A stretch of 64,000 nt of DNA. Origin: CAZWCX01 sp964632945 (GTDB lineage: Bacteria > Planctomycetota > MHYJ01 > WSZJ01 > CAZWCX01). A program made the translations under genes and the position numbers. Shown one piece after another: positions 45,610-54,011 of the stretch. The DNA is taken from contig CAZWCX010000024.1 in the NCBI GenBank assembly GCA_964632945.1, forward strand, positions 1 through 64,000, in the 5' to 3' direction. Numbering within the stretch: the first letter of the stretch is position 1; each line of letters begins with the position of its first letter. Below the pieces are notes generated by a model. It was not told the origin of the DNA. It saw only the letters and a program-made list of their open reading frames with translations, and did not search any database.

Positions 45610-45644
45610 GGTATCGTGGAGCCGGAAGGGAGGAGGGTCCCAAC

Positions 45645-46889
45645 ATGCGAATCGCGGTGGTCGGCGCCGGGATTTCCGGCATGCTCGCCGCCTATCTGCT
45701 CTGCCGCGAACATGACCTCACCGTGTTCGAAGCGGAGGACCGGGTGGGGGGACATACCCACACCCATGCGATTCCGCTGCGCGATCGCACGCTCCCGGTC
45801 GATTCCGGCTTCATCGTGTACAACGAAGCCACCTACCCGAACTTCACCCGCCTCCTCTCCCGCCTGGACGTACCCACGCAGCCGTCGACGATGAGCTTCA
45901 GCGTCCGCTGCGAACGCTCCGGGGTCGAGTGGGCGGGGGCCGACTGGAACACCATCTTCGCCCAGCGACGCAATCTGTTGCGTCCCACGTTCCTGGGAAT
46001 GCTCCGGGACGTGGTGCGGTTCAACCGGGAAGCCAAGGCCTGGCTGGAGAACGGGTCCGACGGCCGGACGCTGGGAGAGTTCGTGACCGAACGCGGCTAT
46101 TCGCGCGCCTTCGTCGACTGGTACCTCGTGCCGATGGGGGCCGCGGTCTGGTCGGCGGATCCCGGCCGGCTCCCGGACTTCCCCGCGCGCACGTTCCTGC
46201 GCTTCTGGAAGAATCACGGATTCCTGGAGGTGGACGACCGTCCGCAATGGCGCGTGATCCGCGGGGGATCGAACCGGTACGCGGAACGGTTGACCGCCCC
46301 CTACCGCGACCGCATCCGCACGAACCTCGCGGTCGCCGGCATCCGCCGACGCGCGGACCACGTGGAGGTGAAGCCGGTTTCGGGGGAGGCCGAACGGTTC
46401 GACGAAGTGATCCTGGCCTGCCACTCGGACCAGGCGCTCGCGCTCCTGACCGATCCCTCCCCGGCGGAGCGTGAGATCCTGGGCGCCATCCGCTACCAGG
46501 AGAACGACGCAGTGCTGCACACGGACGTCCGCCTGCTGCCGCGCGCGCGCCGCGCCTGGTCGAGCTGGAACACCCTGGTTCCCAGGGAGCCGGGGCCGCG
46601 CGTGACCGTCACGTACGACATGAACCGGCTGCAGTCGCTCGACGCGCCGGAAACGTTCTGCGTGACTCTCAACCGGACGGAGGCGATCGATCCCGCGCGC
46701 ATCCTGCGGCGCATGCGCTACCATCACCCGGTCTACACGGCGGAGGCGGTGGCCGCCCAGGGGCGGCGAGCGGAGATCAGCGGAGTGAACCGCACGAACT
46801 ATTGTGGCGCGTACTGGGGGTACGGGTTTCACGAGGACGGGGTGAATTCCGCGCTGGCCGTGTGCGCGCGCTTCGGAACGGGACTTTGA
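45645..46889 (+). CDS. FAD-dependent amine-oxidase-like oxidoreductase of the CFA locus
   Basis: 414 residues, ATG 45645 with GGGAGGAGGG ahead. FAD motif IAVVGAGISGMLAAYLL with EAEDRVGGHTHTH, DSGFIVYNEATYPNF, and ATTxW-like C-terminal CGAYWGYGFHEDG. This family regularly heads clusters of DUF1365, cyclopropane synthase and DUF2878 genes. In some bacteria it acts on unsaturated or cyclopropane/furan fatty acids; here that is inferred from the neighbours. It is separated from DUF1365 by three bases. Confidence 0.88.
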   Translation: MRIAVVGAGISGMLAAYLLCREHDLTVFEAEDRVGGHTHTHAIPLRDRTLPVDSGFIVYNEATYPNFTRLLSRLDVPTQPSTMSFSVRCERSGVEWAGADWNTIFAQRRNLLRPTFLGMLRDVVRFNREAKAWLENGSDGRTLGEFVTERGYSRAFVDWYLVPMGAAVWSADPGRLPDFPARTFLRFWKNHGFLEVDDRPQWRVIRGGSNRYAERLTAPYRDRIRTNLAVAGIRRRADHVEVKPVSGEAERFDEVILACHSDQALALLTDPSPAEREILGAIRYQENDAVLHTDVRLLPRARRAWSSWNTLVPREPGPRVTVTYDMNRLQSLDAPETFCVTLNRTEAIDPARILRRMRYHHPVYTAEAVAAQGRRAEISGVNRTNYCGAYWGYGFHEDGVNSALAVCARFGTGL

Positions 46890-46892
46890 TTC

Positions 46893-47687
46893 GTGAAGAG
46901 CTGCATTTACGAAGGGCGCGTGCGCCATCGCCGGTTCTCGCCGGTGCCGCACGCCTTTGCGTATCGGCTCTTCCACCTGTACCTCGACATCGAGGAGTTG
47001 CCCGGACTTTTCCGGGGCCGCTGGTTCTGGTCGGCGCACCGGCCGGCGCCGGCGCGCTTCCGGCGCGAGGATCACCTGGGGGATCCGCAGGTTCCGCTCG
47101 ATCGGGCCGTGCGCGACCTCGTGGAAGCGCAGGGCGCTCCCCGCCCGGGCGGGCCGATCCGGCTCCTGACCCACCTGCGCTACTTCGGCTACGGCTTCAA
47201 CCCGGTGTCGTTCTACTACTGCTGGGACGCCTCCGACCGGACCGTGGAGACGGTGGTCGCCGAGGTGGACAACACCCCCTGGGGGGAGCGCCACTGCTAC
47301 GTCCTGACGGAGGCGCGCAATGAAGCGACCGCGCCCCGGAAACGTTTCCGCTTTCCGAAGGCCTTCCACGTCTCGCCGTTCATCGGCATGGACGTGGACT
47401 ACGACTGGCGCTTCACCGAGCCCGGCGAGCGGCTCCTCGTCCACATGGAGGGCGCGCGCGGGGGGGTGAAATTCTTCGATGCCACGATGGGATTGCGGCG
47501 CACGCCGATCGCCGCGGGCGCCCTGGCCCGCGTGCTGGCGCAGTACCCGTTCCTGACCGCAAAGGTGATCGGCGCCATCTACTGGCAGGCGTTTCGGCTC
47601 TGGTGGAAACGTTGCCCCTTCCACCCGCATCCGAAGACGCGCGTGGACGATCCGGCCCGGAACGAAGAGAAGGTGGAGCGACCATGA
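46893..47687 (+). CDS. DUF1365 family protein
   Basis: 264 residues, GTG 46893. Family features: the opening YEGRVRHRRFSPVPHAFAYRLFHLYLDIEEL, HLRYFGYGFNPVSFYYCWD, VDNTPWGERHCYVL and the KAFHVSPFIGMDVDYDWRF segment. Function is not established; DUF1365 proteins accompany cyclopropane-synthase-like enzymes and a FAD oxidoreductase, as here. The stop overlaps the cfa ATG as ATGA. Confidence 0.92.
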   Translation: MKSCIYEGRVRHRRFSPVPHAFAYRLFHLYLDIEELPGLFRGRWFWSAHRPAPARFRREDHLGDPQVPLDRAVRDLVEAQGAPRPGGPIRLLTHLRYFGYGFNPVSFYYCWDASDRTVETVVAEVDNTPWGERHCYVLTEARNEATAPRKRFRFPKAFHVSPFIGMDVDYDWRFTEPGERLLVHMEGARGGVKFFDATMGLRRTPIAAGALARVLAQYPFLTAKVIGAIYWQAFRLWWKRCPFHPHPKTRVDDPARNEEKVERP

Positions 47688-48961
47688 CGCCGACCGGTTC
47701 CCCGACGTTGCGCGACGAATGGCGATCGACCGCGGCAAGGCCGGTTCCCGCGGGCCGGTTCGACCGGTGGGCCCGGGCCCAGGTGCTCGCCCGCGCCGCG
47801 GGCATCCGCGAGGGCAGGCTGACTCTGATCGACGGGGCGGAGCGGTTCGAATTCGGCCGCGCGCCGCGCGGGGAATCGCTGAGCGCCGCGATCACCGTCC
47901 GCGACCCCCGCCTGTGGCGACATGTGGTCCTCGGCGGCACCGTGGGGGTCGGGACCGCCTATCTCGAGGGCTGCTGGGATTGCGACGACCTCCCGTCCCT
48001 GGTGCGGATGTTCGTCCGCAACCGCGATGCCATGTTCGCCCTGGAACGTGGCTGGGCGCGCTGGTCCGGTGCGATCCTCCGGGGTCTCGCTTGTCTTCGC
48101 GGCAACACGCGCCCCGGCAGCCGGCGCAACATCGCGGCCCACTATGACCTCGGCAACGAGTTCTTCGCCGCCTTCCTCGACGAAACGATGATGTACTCCT
48201 GCGCCGTGTTCGAGCCGGAGGACCTGCCGCTGGCGGAGGCCTCGACCCTCAAGAACGAGCGCATCTGTCGGAAGCTCGCGCTCGGCCCGCAGGACCGGCT
48301 GCTCGAGATCGGCACCGGGTGGGGGGGATTCGCCATTCACGCCGCCCGGCGCTACGGCTGCCGGGTGACCACGACGACCATCTCGGAGCGCCAGTTCGAG
48401 TACGCCGCCGAACGGGTGAACCGGGAAGGGCTGTCCGACCGCGTCACCGTGCTGCGCGACGATTACCGCGACCTGAAGGGCCGCTACGACAAGCTCGTTT
48501 CCATCGAGATGATCGAGGCGATCGGCGCCGCCCAGTATCCGACCTTCTTCCGGCGCTGCACGGACCTCCTCGAACCGCACGGGACGATGCTGCTCCAGAC
48601 CATTACCATCGCCGACCGGGAGTTCGAGCAGCACGCGCGCTCCGTCGACTTCATCAAGCGGTACATCTTCCCCGGCAGCTGCCTGCCCTCCGTGACCGCG
48701 CTGTGCGCGGCGATGACTCGCGCCGGCGACCTCCAGCTGGTTCACCTGGAGGACCTGACGCGCCACTACGTGACGACGCTGCGCCGCTGGCGGGAGCGCT
48801 TCCGCGCCAACCTGGACCGCGTGCGCGCGCTCGGATTCGGAGAGTCGTTCGTGCGCCTGTGGGAGTACTACTTCGGCTATTGCGAAGGCAGCTTCCAGGA
48901 GCGGTATACAGGGGACGTGCAGATGCTGCTGGCGCGCCCGCTCGCGCGACCGCCGGTCTGA
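47684..48961 (+). CDS. cfa: Cyclopropane-fatty-acyl-phospholipid synthase
   Basis: 425 residues; ATG overlaps DUF1365 as ATGA. Adds a methylene from S-adenosylmethionine to phospholipid double bonds at the membrane surface. Hallmarks: NIAAHYDLGNEFFAAFLDETMMYSCAVF, SAM loop LLEIGTGWGG (207-215), SIEMIEAIG, FIKRYIFPGSCLPS and a typical ending with WEYYFGYCEGSF. Third gene of the FAD-DUF1365-CFA set; a second CFA-type domain lies across the convergent gene at 49202. Confidence 0.94.
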   Translation: MTPTGSPTLRDEWRSTAARPVPAGRFDRWARAQVLARAAGIREGRLTLIDGAERFEFGRAPRGESLSAAITVRDPRLWRHVVLGGTVGVGTAYLEGCWDCDDLPSLVRMFVRNRDAMFALERGWARWSGAILRGLACLRGNTRPGSRRNIAAHYDLGNEFFAAFLDETMMYSCAVFEPEDLPLAEASTLKNERICRKLALGPQDRLLEIGTGWGGFAIHAARRYGCRVTTTTISERQFEYAAERVNREGLSDRVTVLRDDYRDLKGRYDKLVSIEMIEAIGAAQYPTFFRRCTDLLEPHGTMLLQTITIADREFEQHARSVDFIKRYIFPGSCLPSVTALCAAMTRAGDLQLVHLEDLTRHYVTTLRRWRERFRANLDRVRALGFGESFVRLWEYYFGYCEGSFQERYTGDVQMLLARPLARPPV

Positions 48962-49161
48962 AGCCGCGCCCGGGGCTGGCGGTCCTGCTCGGCGCGGCGG
49001 CAGGTCCGCTCTCGTATCCTGCCGGATCCCGGCTGGGCGCCTTGCGTTTCGGCGCCGAACCCGGAATCGCCTTCGGCGCCCTCGCCCTCGCCTGGGGAGT
49101 CGCCATGCCCGGGGCGCTGATGTTGGCCCACCACACGCCGGATCCGAAGTCCCGCGTCTGA
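48958..49161 (+). pseudogene. Remnant of a DUF2878-like membrane gene
   Basis: The frame reads GLAVLLGAAAGPLSYPAGSR and LALAWGVAMPGALMLAHHT, about 67 residues with two hydrophobic helices, then a stop at 49161. GPLSY-AG-LGAL is the C-terminal signature of DUF2878 inner-membrane proteins (usually about 180 residues), which commonly follow cfa in this locus. Here only the C-terminal third is present, directly overlapping the cfa stop, and no ATG, GTG or TTG starts it. It is probably a deletion remnant. A coupled CTG start (CTGA) is a remote alternative. Confidence 0.55.
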
Positions 49162-49201
49162 CCGGGGACGGAACGGCGCCGCCGCGCGACCCGGAGCCGG
49201 A

Positions 49202-51025
49202 TCACTCGCCCCGCTTTCCCATCCGGTAGTGGCTCACCCACCACTCCTGACCCTCGCGATACCCCCACAATTCGCGGCAGGCCAGGAAGAAGATCCGCCA
49301 GCGCTGGAGCCACCGGTCCGCGTTCAGCGGTCCATACACTTCGCGAAACAGGGTGCGCACCTCCTCCCGGTTGGCATCCAACCGCGCCAGCCACTCCGCC
49401 GCCGTGCGCGCGTAGTGCGTGCCGCGAACGCACCAGTGGTCCTCCACCAGGAGGTCGCGCTGGAAGTGGTAGAGCAGCGAGTCCGCGGGCATCATGCCGC
49501 CGGTGAAGAAGTGACGCCCGAGCCAGTTGTGGTCTCCTTCGGTCTCGAAGAAGTAGGTGTGGGTCCGATGCGAGAACACGTGGAGGAAGAGCTTGCCGCC
49601 GGGATTCAACTGGCCGGCGATGCGGGCCAGCAGACCCTCCCAGTTCCGCATGTGCTCGAACATCTCGACCGACACCACGCGATCGAAGCGCCGGACGGTC
49701 GCAAAGTCGTTCATGTCCGCGGTCATCACCTCGAGGTTCGTCAGGCCGCGAACGCGGGCCTCCTCTTCGATGTGCTGCCGCTGCGGATAGGAGTTGGAGA
49801 CGGCGAGGAACCGGCTGCCCGGGAAGCGTGCGGCCGCCCACAGCGACAGCGCGCCCCATCCGCACCCGAGGTCGAGAACCTCCTGGCCGTCCGTCAGGTC
49901 GGCGCGCCGGGCGGTCAGGTCGAGCATCGCCTCTTCGGCCTGATCGAGATCCAGGACCGTGGGGCCCCAGTGGGCGCAGCTGTACTTCATGTGACGACCC
50001 AGCACCCGACGGAAAAAGGCGGGCGGGACTTCGTAGTGCTGCTCGTTGGGGCGCTTCGGTTCCAGCGCGATCGGCGCCGCGCGCATCGCGGCGATCCGCT
50101 CACGCACCCCCTCCTGGTGCGCCTCGCAATCGCCGCGCTCCTCCTCGTGCAACCGCTGCGCCAGCAGACGACGGATCCCGTGGGCGATCCAGCGGTCGGC
50201 GATCCGCCCCCGTTCGGCCCAATCCAGCAGCGTGGCGGAGAACGTCCCGGCGGGAAACCAGGGCAGGAAGGCGCTGGTCGTCGCCTGGTATTGACGGTAG
50301 TCCCGCCCCCGGCTCGCCAGCGCCTGCTTCTCGGTGTGGGGAATCCCGGTGACGTGAAAGAGAAACAGGAGCATGAGCCCCGGACCGATCCAGGTCACCG
50401 GCCACCACTCGTACCCCCACCCGAGGAATACGTACGTCCACCAGTGGAGCCACTCGAAGAAGTAGTTGGGATGACGGGAGTATCGCCACAGTCCCGAACG
50501 GCACGTCTTTCCCCGGTTCTCCGGTTTCGCGCGCCACGCGGCGAGTTGACGGTCCGCGACCCATTCCCCTGCGATCGCCGTCCCCCAAACGAGCCCCGCC
50601 AACAGATCCGTGAGCCGGAAGCCCATGACGTCGGAGAAGGCGACCGTCAGCATCGGCAGGGAAAAGACCAGGGCGAGCAGGGACTGGAACTGGAAGAAGA
50701 AAAAAAAGTTTCGATGCGCGTTCTCTCCCCATTCCCGTCGCAGCGTCTGATAGCGCCCGTCCTCGGGCTTGCCCAGGATGCGGTCGAAGAGGAGATGGAG
50801 CGCGAGTCGGACCGACCAGGTTCCGGCCAGCGCCATCAGCACGAAGCGACGGGCGGAGTAGCCGTCCGCGCCGAGTCCGTAGAGGACGGCCAGGAGACCG
50901 AGGCAGGCGGCCCAGCCGACGTCCACGATGCCGGCATCGTGGCGCGCCCGCTGCACGAGGTACAGACCGGCCATCACCGCGGTGGTGAGCAGGATGGCGG
51001 ACAGGAGAAGGGCGCCGACGGACAT
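49202..51025 (-). CDS. Fusion of DUF1295 membrane protein and cyclopropane-synthase-like methyltransferase
   Basis: 607 residues. Residues 1-265 are a multi-helix DUF1295/steroid-5-alpha-reductase-like domain with the signature SRHPNYFFEW (183-192) and GIPHTEKQALASRG. Residues about 325-607 are a SAM methyltransferase of the CFA type (HYEVPPAFF, YSCAHW, VLDLGCGWGALS, SVEMFEHMRNW, RHFFTGGMMPADSLL). In other genomes these are separate neighbouring genes; here they are one frame. A run of five Phe (106-111 region) is encoded with eight consecutive T. It faces the cfa operon across 40 bp. Likely a membrane-tethered lipid-modifying enzyme. Confidence 0.88.
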   Translation of the reverse strand: MSVGALLLSAILLTTAVMAGLYLVQRARHDAGIVDVGWAACLGLLAVLYGLGADGYSARRFVLMALAGTWSVRLALHLLFDRILGKPEDGRYQTLRREWGENAHRNFFFFFQFQSLLALVFSLPMLTVAFSDVMGFRLTDLLAGLVWGTAIAGEWVADRQLAAWRAKPENRGKTCRSGLWRYSRHPNYFFEWLHWWTYVFLGWGYEWWPVTWIGPGLMLLFLFHVTGIPHTEKQALASRGRDYRQYQATTSAFLPWFPAGTFSATLLDWAERGRIADRWIAHGIRRLLAQRLHEEERGDCEAHQEGVRERIAAMRAAPIALEPKRPNEQHYEVPPAFFRRVLGRHMKYSCAHWGPTVLDLDQAEEAMLDLTARRADLTDGQEVLDLGCGWGALSLWAAARFPGSRFLAVSNSYPQRQHIEEEARVRGLTNLEVMTADMNDFATVRRFDRVVSVEMFEHMRNWEGLLARIAGQLNPGGKLFLHVFSHRTHTYFFETEGDHNWLGRHFFTGGMMPADSLLYHFQRDLLVEDHWCVRGTHYARTAAEWLARLDANREEVRTLFREVYGPLNADRWLQRWRIFFLACRELWGYREGQEWWVSHYRMGKRGE

Positions 51026-51480
51026 GGAGCGACTCCGTCAGGGAAAGACCGCGAACCCGAACGGCAGGGGGGAATCGTCCAGCGGGAACGATCATACCGA
51101 AAACGCGGTGTCGGCGCCCGTCCGAGTTGCTCCCCGCCGGTCGCGCGTCGGCGCGGCGCGCTTGGTACGGGTCGCGTTCCCGATGCGCGCGATCGAGGAG
51201 CGCGGAGCCCCCGGGGCGGCGCTCGGCGGATCGATGCCTTGCGCGCGACAGCGAAGGTTGCGCGCGCGGGGTGGGGCGCGGTGCTCGGAGCGCGCCGGAT
51301 CCTTCGGCGTCGTGCGGCCTACGCGCGAGGGGGCGGCAGACATCCGATGCCGCCGTCCGCGGGTCGTCCCCGGGCGATCCGGGCCGCGCGGAATCGCGCC
51401 GAACGCCGGAGTCCGCCGCCCCGCCCGCCGGGGCGCACGCGAAGCGGGGCCGGCTCGATCGCGAACGACCCGCGGCGCCG
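51026..51480. other. Intergenic region between the DUF1295-CFA fusion and the esterase gene
   Basis: 455 bp without a supported gene; open frames here are Arg/Pro/Gly-rich and shadow-like. A TATGAT (minus strand, 51091-51096) 66 bp ahead of the fusion gene could be its -10 box, but no good -35 is visible. Confidence 0.4.
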
Positions 51481-52404
51481 TCACTCCCCCGCAGCCCCCT
51501 TCAGGTGCCGGTCGAAGAACGAAACGCACTCTTCCCGGATCCGGTCATAGTCGGGCTCGATCGAGTCGTCCTCGGGCCGGAACCCGTGGCCGCCGTTCTT
51601 CACGACCACGAGAGTGGCCTCGACTCCCGCCTTCTTCAAGGCGGCGAGCATCACCTCGGAATGGGAAAGCGGAACGAGAGTGTCCCGGTCCCCATGGACG
51701 AAGAGGACCGGAGGATCATCCGCGGTCACATGCGTCAGCGGACTGGCGAGGGCGTACGTGTCCGGGATCTCTTCGGGGCCGCCTCCGAGAAACTGGCGGA
51801 TGATGTCCCCTGCCCGGCCGGACCGGCCGGCGCGGGACGTGAAGTCGGCCGGGCCGAACCACGAGCAAACCGCGCGCACGCGGCTCGACACCCCTTCTTC
51901 CCCCTTCCCTTCCAGGCCCGCGCTCTCGTCGGCGCACCCGACCATGAGGGAGAGGTGCCCGCCCGCGGACGATCCCCAGACCCCGATCCGCCCCGGGTCC
52001 ACGCCGAGCCTCCCGGCCTGGGAGCGGAGCCAGCGCACCGCCCGCTTGCAGTCTTCGACGGCGGCCGGAAACGGCGCGACCCCGCTCAACCGGTAGTTGA
52101 TGCTCGCCAGCACGTAGCCGCGCGCGGTCAGGGCGATCGCGTTCGCCACGTTGTTCTTGTCGCCGCTCCGCCACCCTCCGCCGTGGATCCACACGACCGC
52201 CGGCAGCGGTCCCTCGGCCTTCCCGGCGGGCCGGTACAGGTCCAGCATCAGGGCCTCGCCCCCCGCGTCCCCGTACTCCACGTCGAACTCCGCCGTGACC
52301 CCGGCGGGAAGGCGGGCCGCCCGGCGGCGGTCCTGCGCGTGCAACGTCAGGGCGGTCAGCACGACGACCAGGCCGCAGGTGAAGGCGAGCTTCAGGGGAT
52401 TCAT
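51481..52404 (-). CDS. Exported alpha/beta hydrolase (esterase)
   Basis: 307 residues from ATG 52404 with GGAGAGGAGATCC ahead. Signal peptide (LAFTCGLVVVLTALTLHAQ). Alpha/beta hydrolase fold of the BD-FAE/esterase-lipase type: oxyanion HGGGW, nucleophile elbow GSSAGGH with Ser, VLFVHGDRDTLVPLSHSE with the acid, and NGGHGF with the catalytic His. Probably a periplasmic or secreted carboxylesterase; substrate unknown. Divergent from the Fe/Zn-binding gene at 52551. Confidence 0.9.
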   Translation of the reverse strand: MNPLKLAFTCGLVVVLTALTLHAQDRRRAARLPAGVTAEFDVEYGDAGGEALMLDLYRPAGKAEGPLPAVVWIHGGGWRSGDKNNVANAIALTARGYVLASINYRLSGVAPFPAAVEDCKRAVRWLRSQAGRLGVDPGRIGVWGSSAGGHLSLMVGCADESAGLEGKGEEGVSSRVRAVCSWFGPADFTSRAGRSGRAGDIIRQFLGGGPEEIPDTYALASPLTHVTADDPPVLFVHGDRDTLVPLSHSEVMLAALKKAGVEATLVVVKNGGHGFRPEDDSIEPDYDRIREECVSFFDRHLKGAAGE

Positions 52405-52550
52405 GGATCTCCTCTCCGACGGCAGGTTTCCCGGGCCGAGGGGTTGAACCCCCATCCTGCGCCAAGGTTTCGGCACCCGGACCTTCCCGGGGAGGTCCGG
52501 ACCCGGTATGCTACCGCGCAGGTCTCGGCCGGGTTTCATCGGATTGCCCC

Positions 52551-53159
52551 ATGAACGAATACCGCTCGCTGCTCGCGTGGGTCGATGAGTGGTACCGCGG
52601 CGTGCAGCGCCTCCACCCCGACAAGGTGACCTGCACGCGCGGCTGCCGCGATTGCTGCGTCGGCCTCTTCGACATCACCCTGGCCGACCGCGCCCTCCTG
52701 CGCGCGGGGCTGGCCCGCGCGGACGAAGCCGTGCGCCGGGACATCGAAGAGCGGGCGGGAAACCTGCTTGCGCGTATCCGGGAGAAGTTTCCCCGGCTCG
52801 GCGGAACCCTCGCCGGCCTGACCGACGAAGAAGTCGACGAACTCTGCGCCTGGCTGCACGACGTGGAGTGCCCGGTGCTCGGGACCGGAAACGAATGCCG
52901 ACTGTACGCGCACCGCCCGCTCACCTGCCGGTTGCACGGGGTGCCGGTGGTCGGCCTGGACGGGGAGGCGATGCATCCGGAAGGGTGCCGGAAGTGCCTC
53001 CTGCGGGCCGAGGAAGCCCCGCGACTGGACTGCGAACGCCTGTGTGCGGAGGAGGCGTGGGTGCTCGCGCGCGATTACGGGGATCGCGCGGAGGAAGGGC
53101 TGCTCATCCCGCAGGCGGTCGCCCGCGACGACCGGGCGCCCGGGGCGCCGCCGCGCTGA
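52551..53159 (+). CDS. YkgJ-type (UPF0153) metal- or Fe-S-binding protein
   Basis: 202 residues. Cys pattern CTRGCRDCC near the N-terminus, and CRLYAHRPLTCRLHGVP with later CRKC and C...C residues, match the YkgJ family of zinc- or iron-chelating proteins. RPLTCRLHG is the family's best-conserved segment. Function is unknown in general. It stands alone, divergent from an esterase and convergent with a methyltransferase. Confidence 0.85.
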   Translation: MNEYRSLLAWVDEWYRGVQRLHPDKVTCTRGCRDCCVGLFDITLADRALLRAGLARADEAVRRDIEERAGNLLARIREKFPRLGGTLAGLTDEEVDELCAWLHDVECPVLGTGNECRLYAHRPLTCRLHGVPVVGLDGEAMHPEGCRKCLLRAEEAPRLDCERLCAEEAWVLARDYGDRAEEGLLIPQAVARDDRAPGAPPR

Positions 53160-53224
53160 CGCGGCGGAGCGGGGAAGCGAAGCCGCCGGCGATCCCCCCG
53201 CCGCGATCCGCCGGCCGGGTTTCC

Positions 53225-53896
53225 CTACGCCCCGTCCGGCCGCTCCCCGGCCAGGGTGAATCGGTGCCCGAAGTGCCGCCGCAGCCGCAGCCAGGGCAGG
53301 CCGGCCGCGCGGGCCAGCGCCAGGATTTCGTCTTCCCGAAACGCCTTGCGAATCGAGAGCGGCCCATCCACCTGCACGATCGGATTGGCCGGCAGGGTGA
53401 GGAGTTTGGTCCAGGCCCACGCCCGCCAGCGGCGCAGGAGGTCGTTGACGACGATCCCCCGGCGCGCCACACGGTCGAACTCCCGCAGGACCGCGACCAC
53501 CTGGAGATCGGTCAGGTGGTGAAAAAAAAGAGTCGTAATCACCCAGTCCACGCTGCGGTCCCGGAAGGGGAGGCGGAAGGCGTCGCCGCGGATGCGCGGC
53601 AATCCGGTCGCGAACTCGAGCATGTCGGGCGAGAAGTCGAGGGCGAGCGGGCGGAGCCCGGGCACGCGCCGGACGAGATCGCGAAGCACGTCGCCTGCGC
53701 CGGCGGCGACGTCGAGGACGCGGAACGGCGCGCCGCCCCGGGGCAGACGCGGAGCGATCGTGGCGGCTCCGCCGAGGTACCGGTTCACGGCGGAGAGGAA
53801 GCCGACCACGCGCTCCATCATCTCGCGCGGAGGCCGCTCGTGGTCGAGGAGTTCCGGTTCGAGCGAGCGGGTCCGCAGATCCCACGGCCACAGCAT
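53225..53896 (-). CDS. UbiE-like SAM methyltransferase
   Basis: 223 residues. SAM domain: FRVLDVAAGAGDVLRDLV, LALDFSPDML, GDAFRLPFRDRSVDWVITTLFFHHLTD, then the substrate region WAWTKLLTLPANPIVQVDGPLS. This type is often found beside polyketide or quinone methylation genes, but no such genes are here. The strand TTLFFHH is encoded with an 8-T run. Divergent from the large membrane protein gene. Confidence 0.88.
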   Translation of the reverse strand: MLWPWDLRTRSLEPELLDHERPPREMMERVVGFLSAVNRYLGGAATIAPRLPRGGAPFRVLDVAAGAGDVLRDLVRRVPGLRPLALDFSPDMLEFATGLPRIRGDAFRLPFRDRSVDWVITTLFFHHLTDLQVVAVLREFDRVARRGIVVNDLLRRWRAWAWTKLLTLPANPIVQVDGPLSIRKAFREDEILALARAAGLPWLRLRRHFGHRFTLAGERPDGA

Positions 53897-54011
53897 GCCG
53901 GGGATTATCCAGACTGTCCTTCCGGACTCCAGAGAAACCGGGTTAATTTGATTGCCCCCGATCCCGCAAGAGAGGACAATCTCCGTCGAGTTTCCTCGAG
54001 GGACCTCGCGC

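Noticed and set aside
42282..45644. A long 5' extension of the FAD oxidoreductase frame through the AceE-like region
   Set aside because: It is antisense to a clear ThDP enzyme. The FAD motif and the ribosome site place the start at 45645.
51092..51529. A 145-residue minus-strand frame in the 51026-51480 gap
   Set aside because: Arg/Pro/Ala-rich composition, no domain, and overlap with the esterase 3' end in another frame.
53160..53224. GC-rich imperfect inverted repeat between convergent genes as a terminator
   Set aside because: The stem is interrupted and has no T-run; in DNA this GC-rich such repeats are expected by chance.
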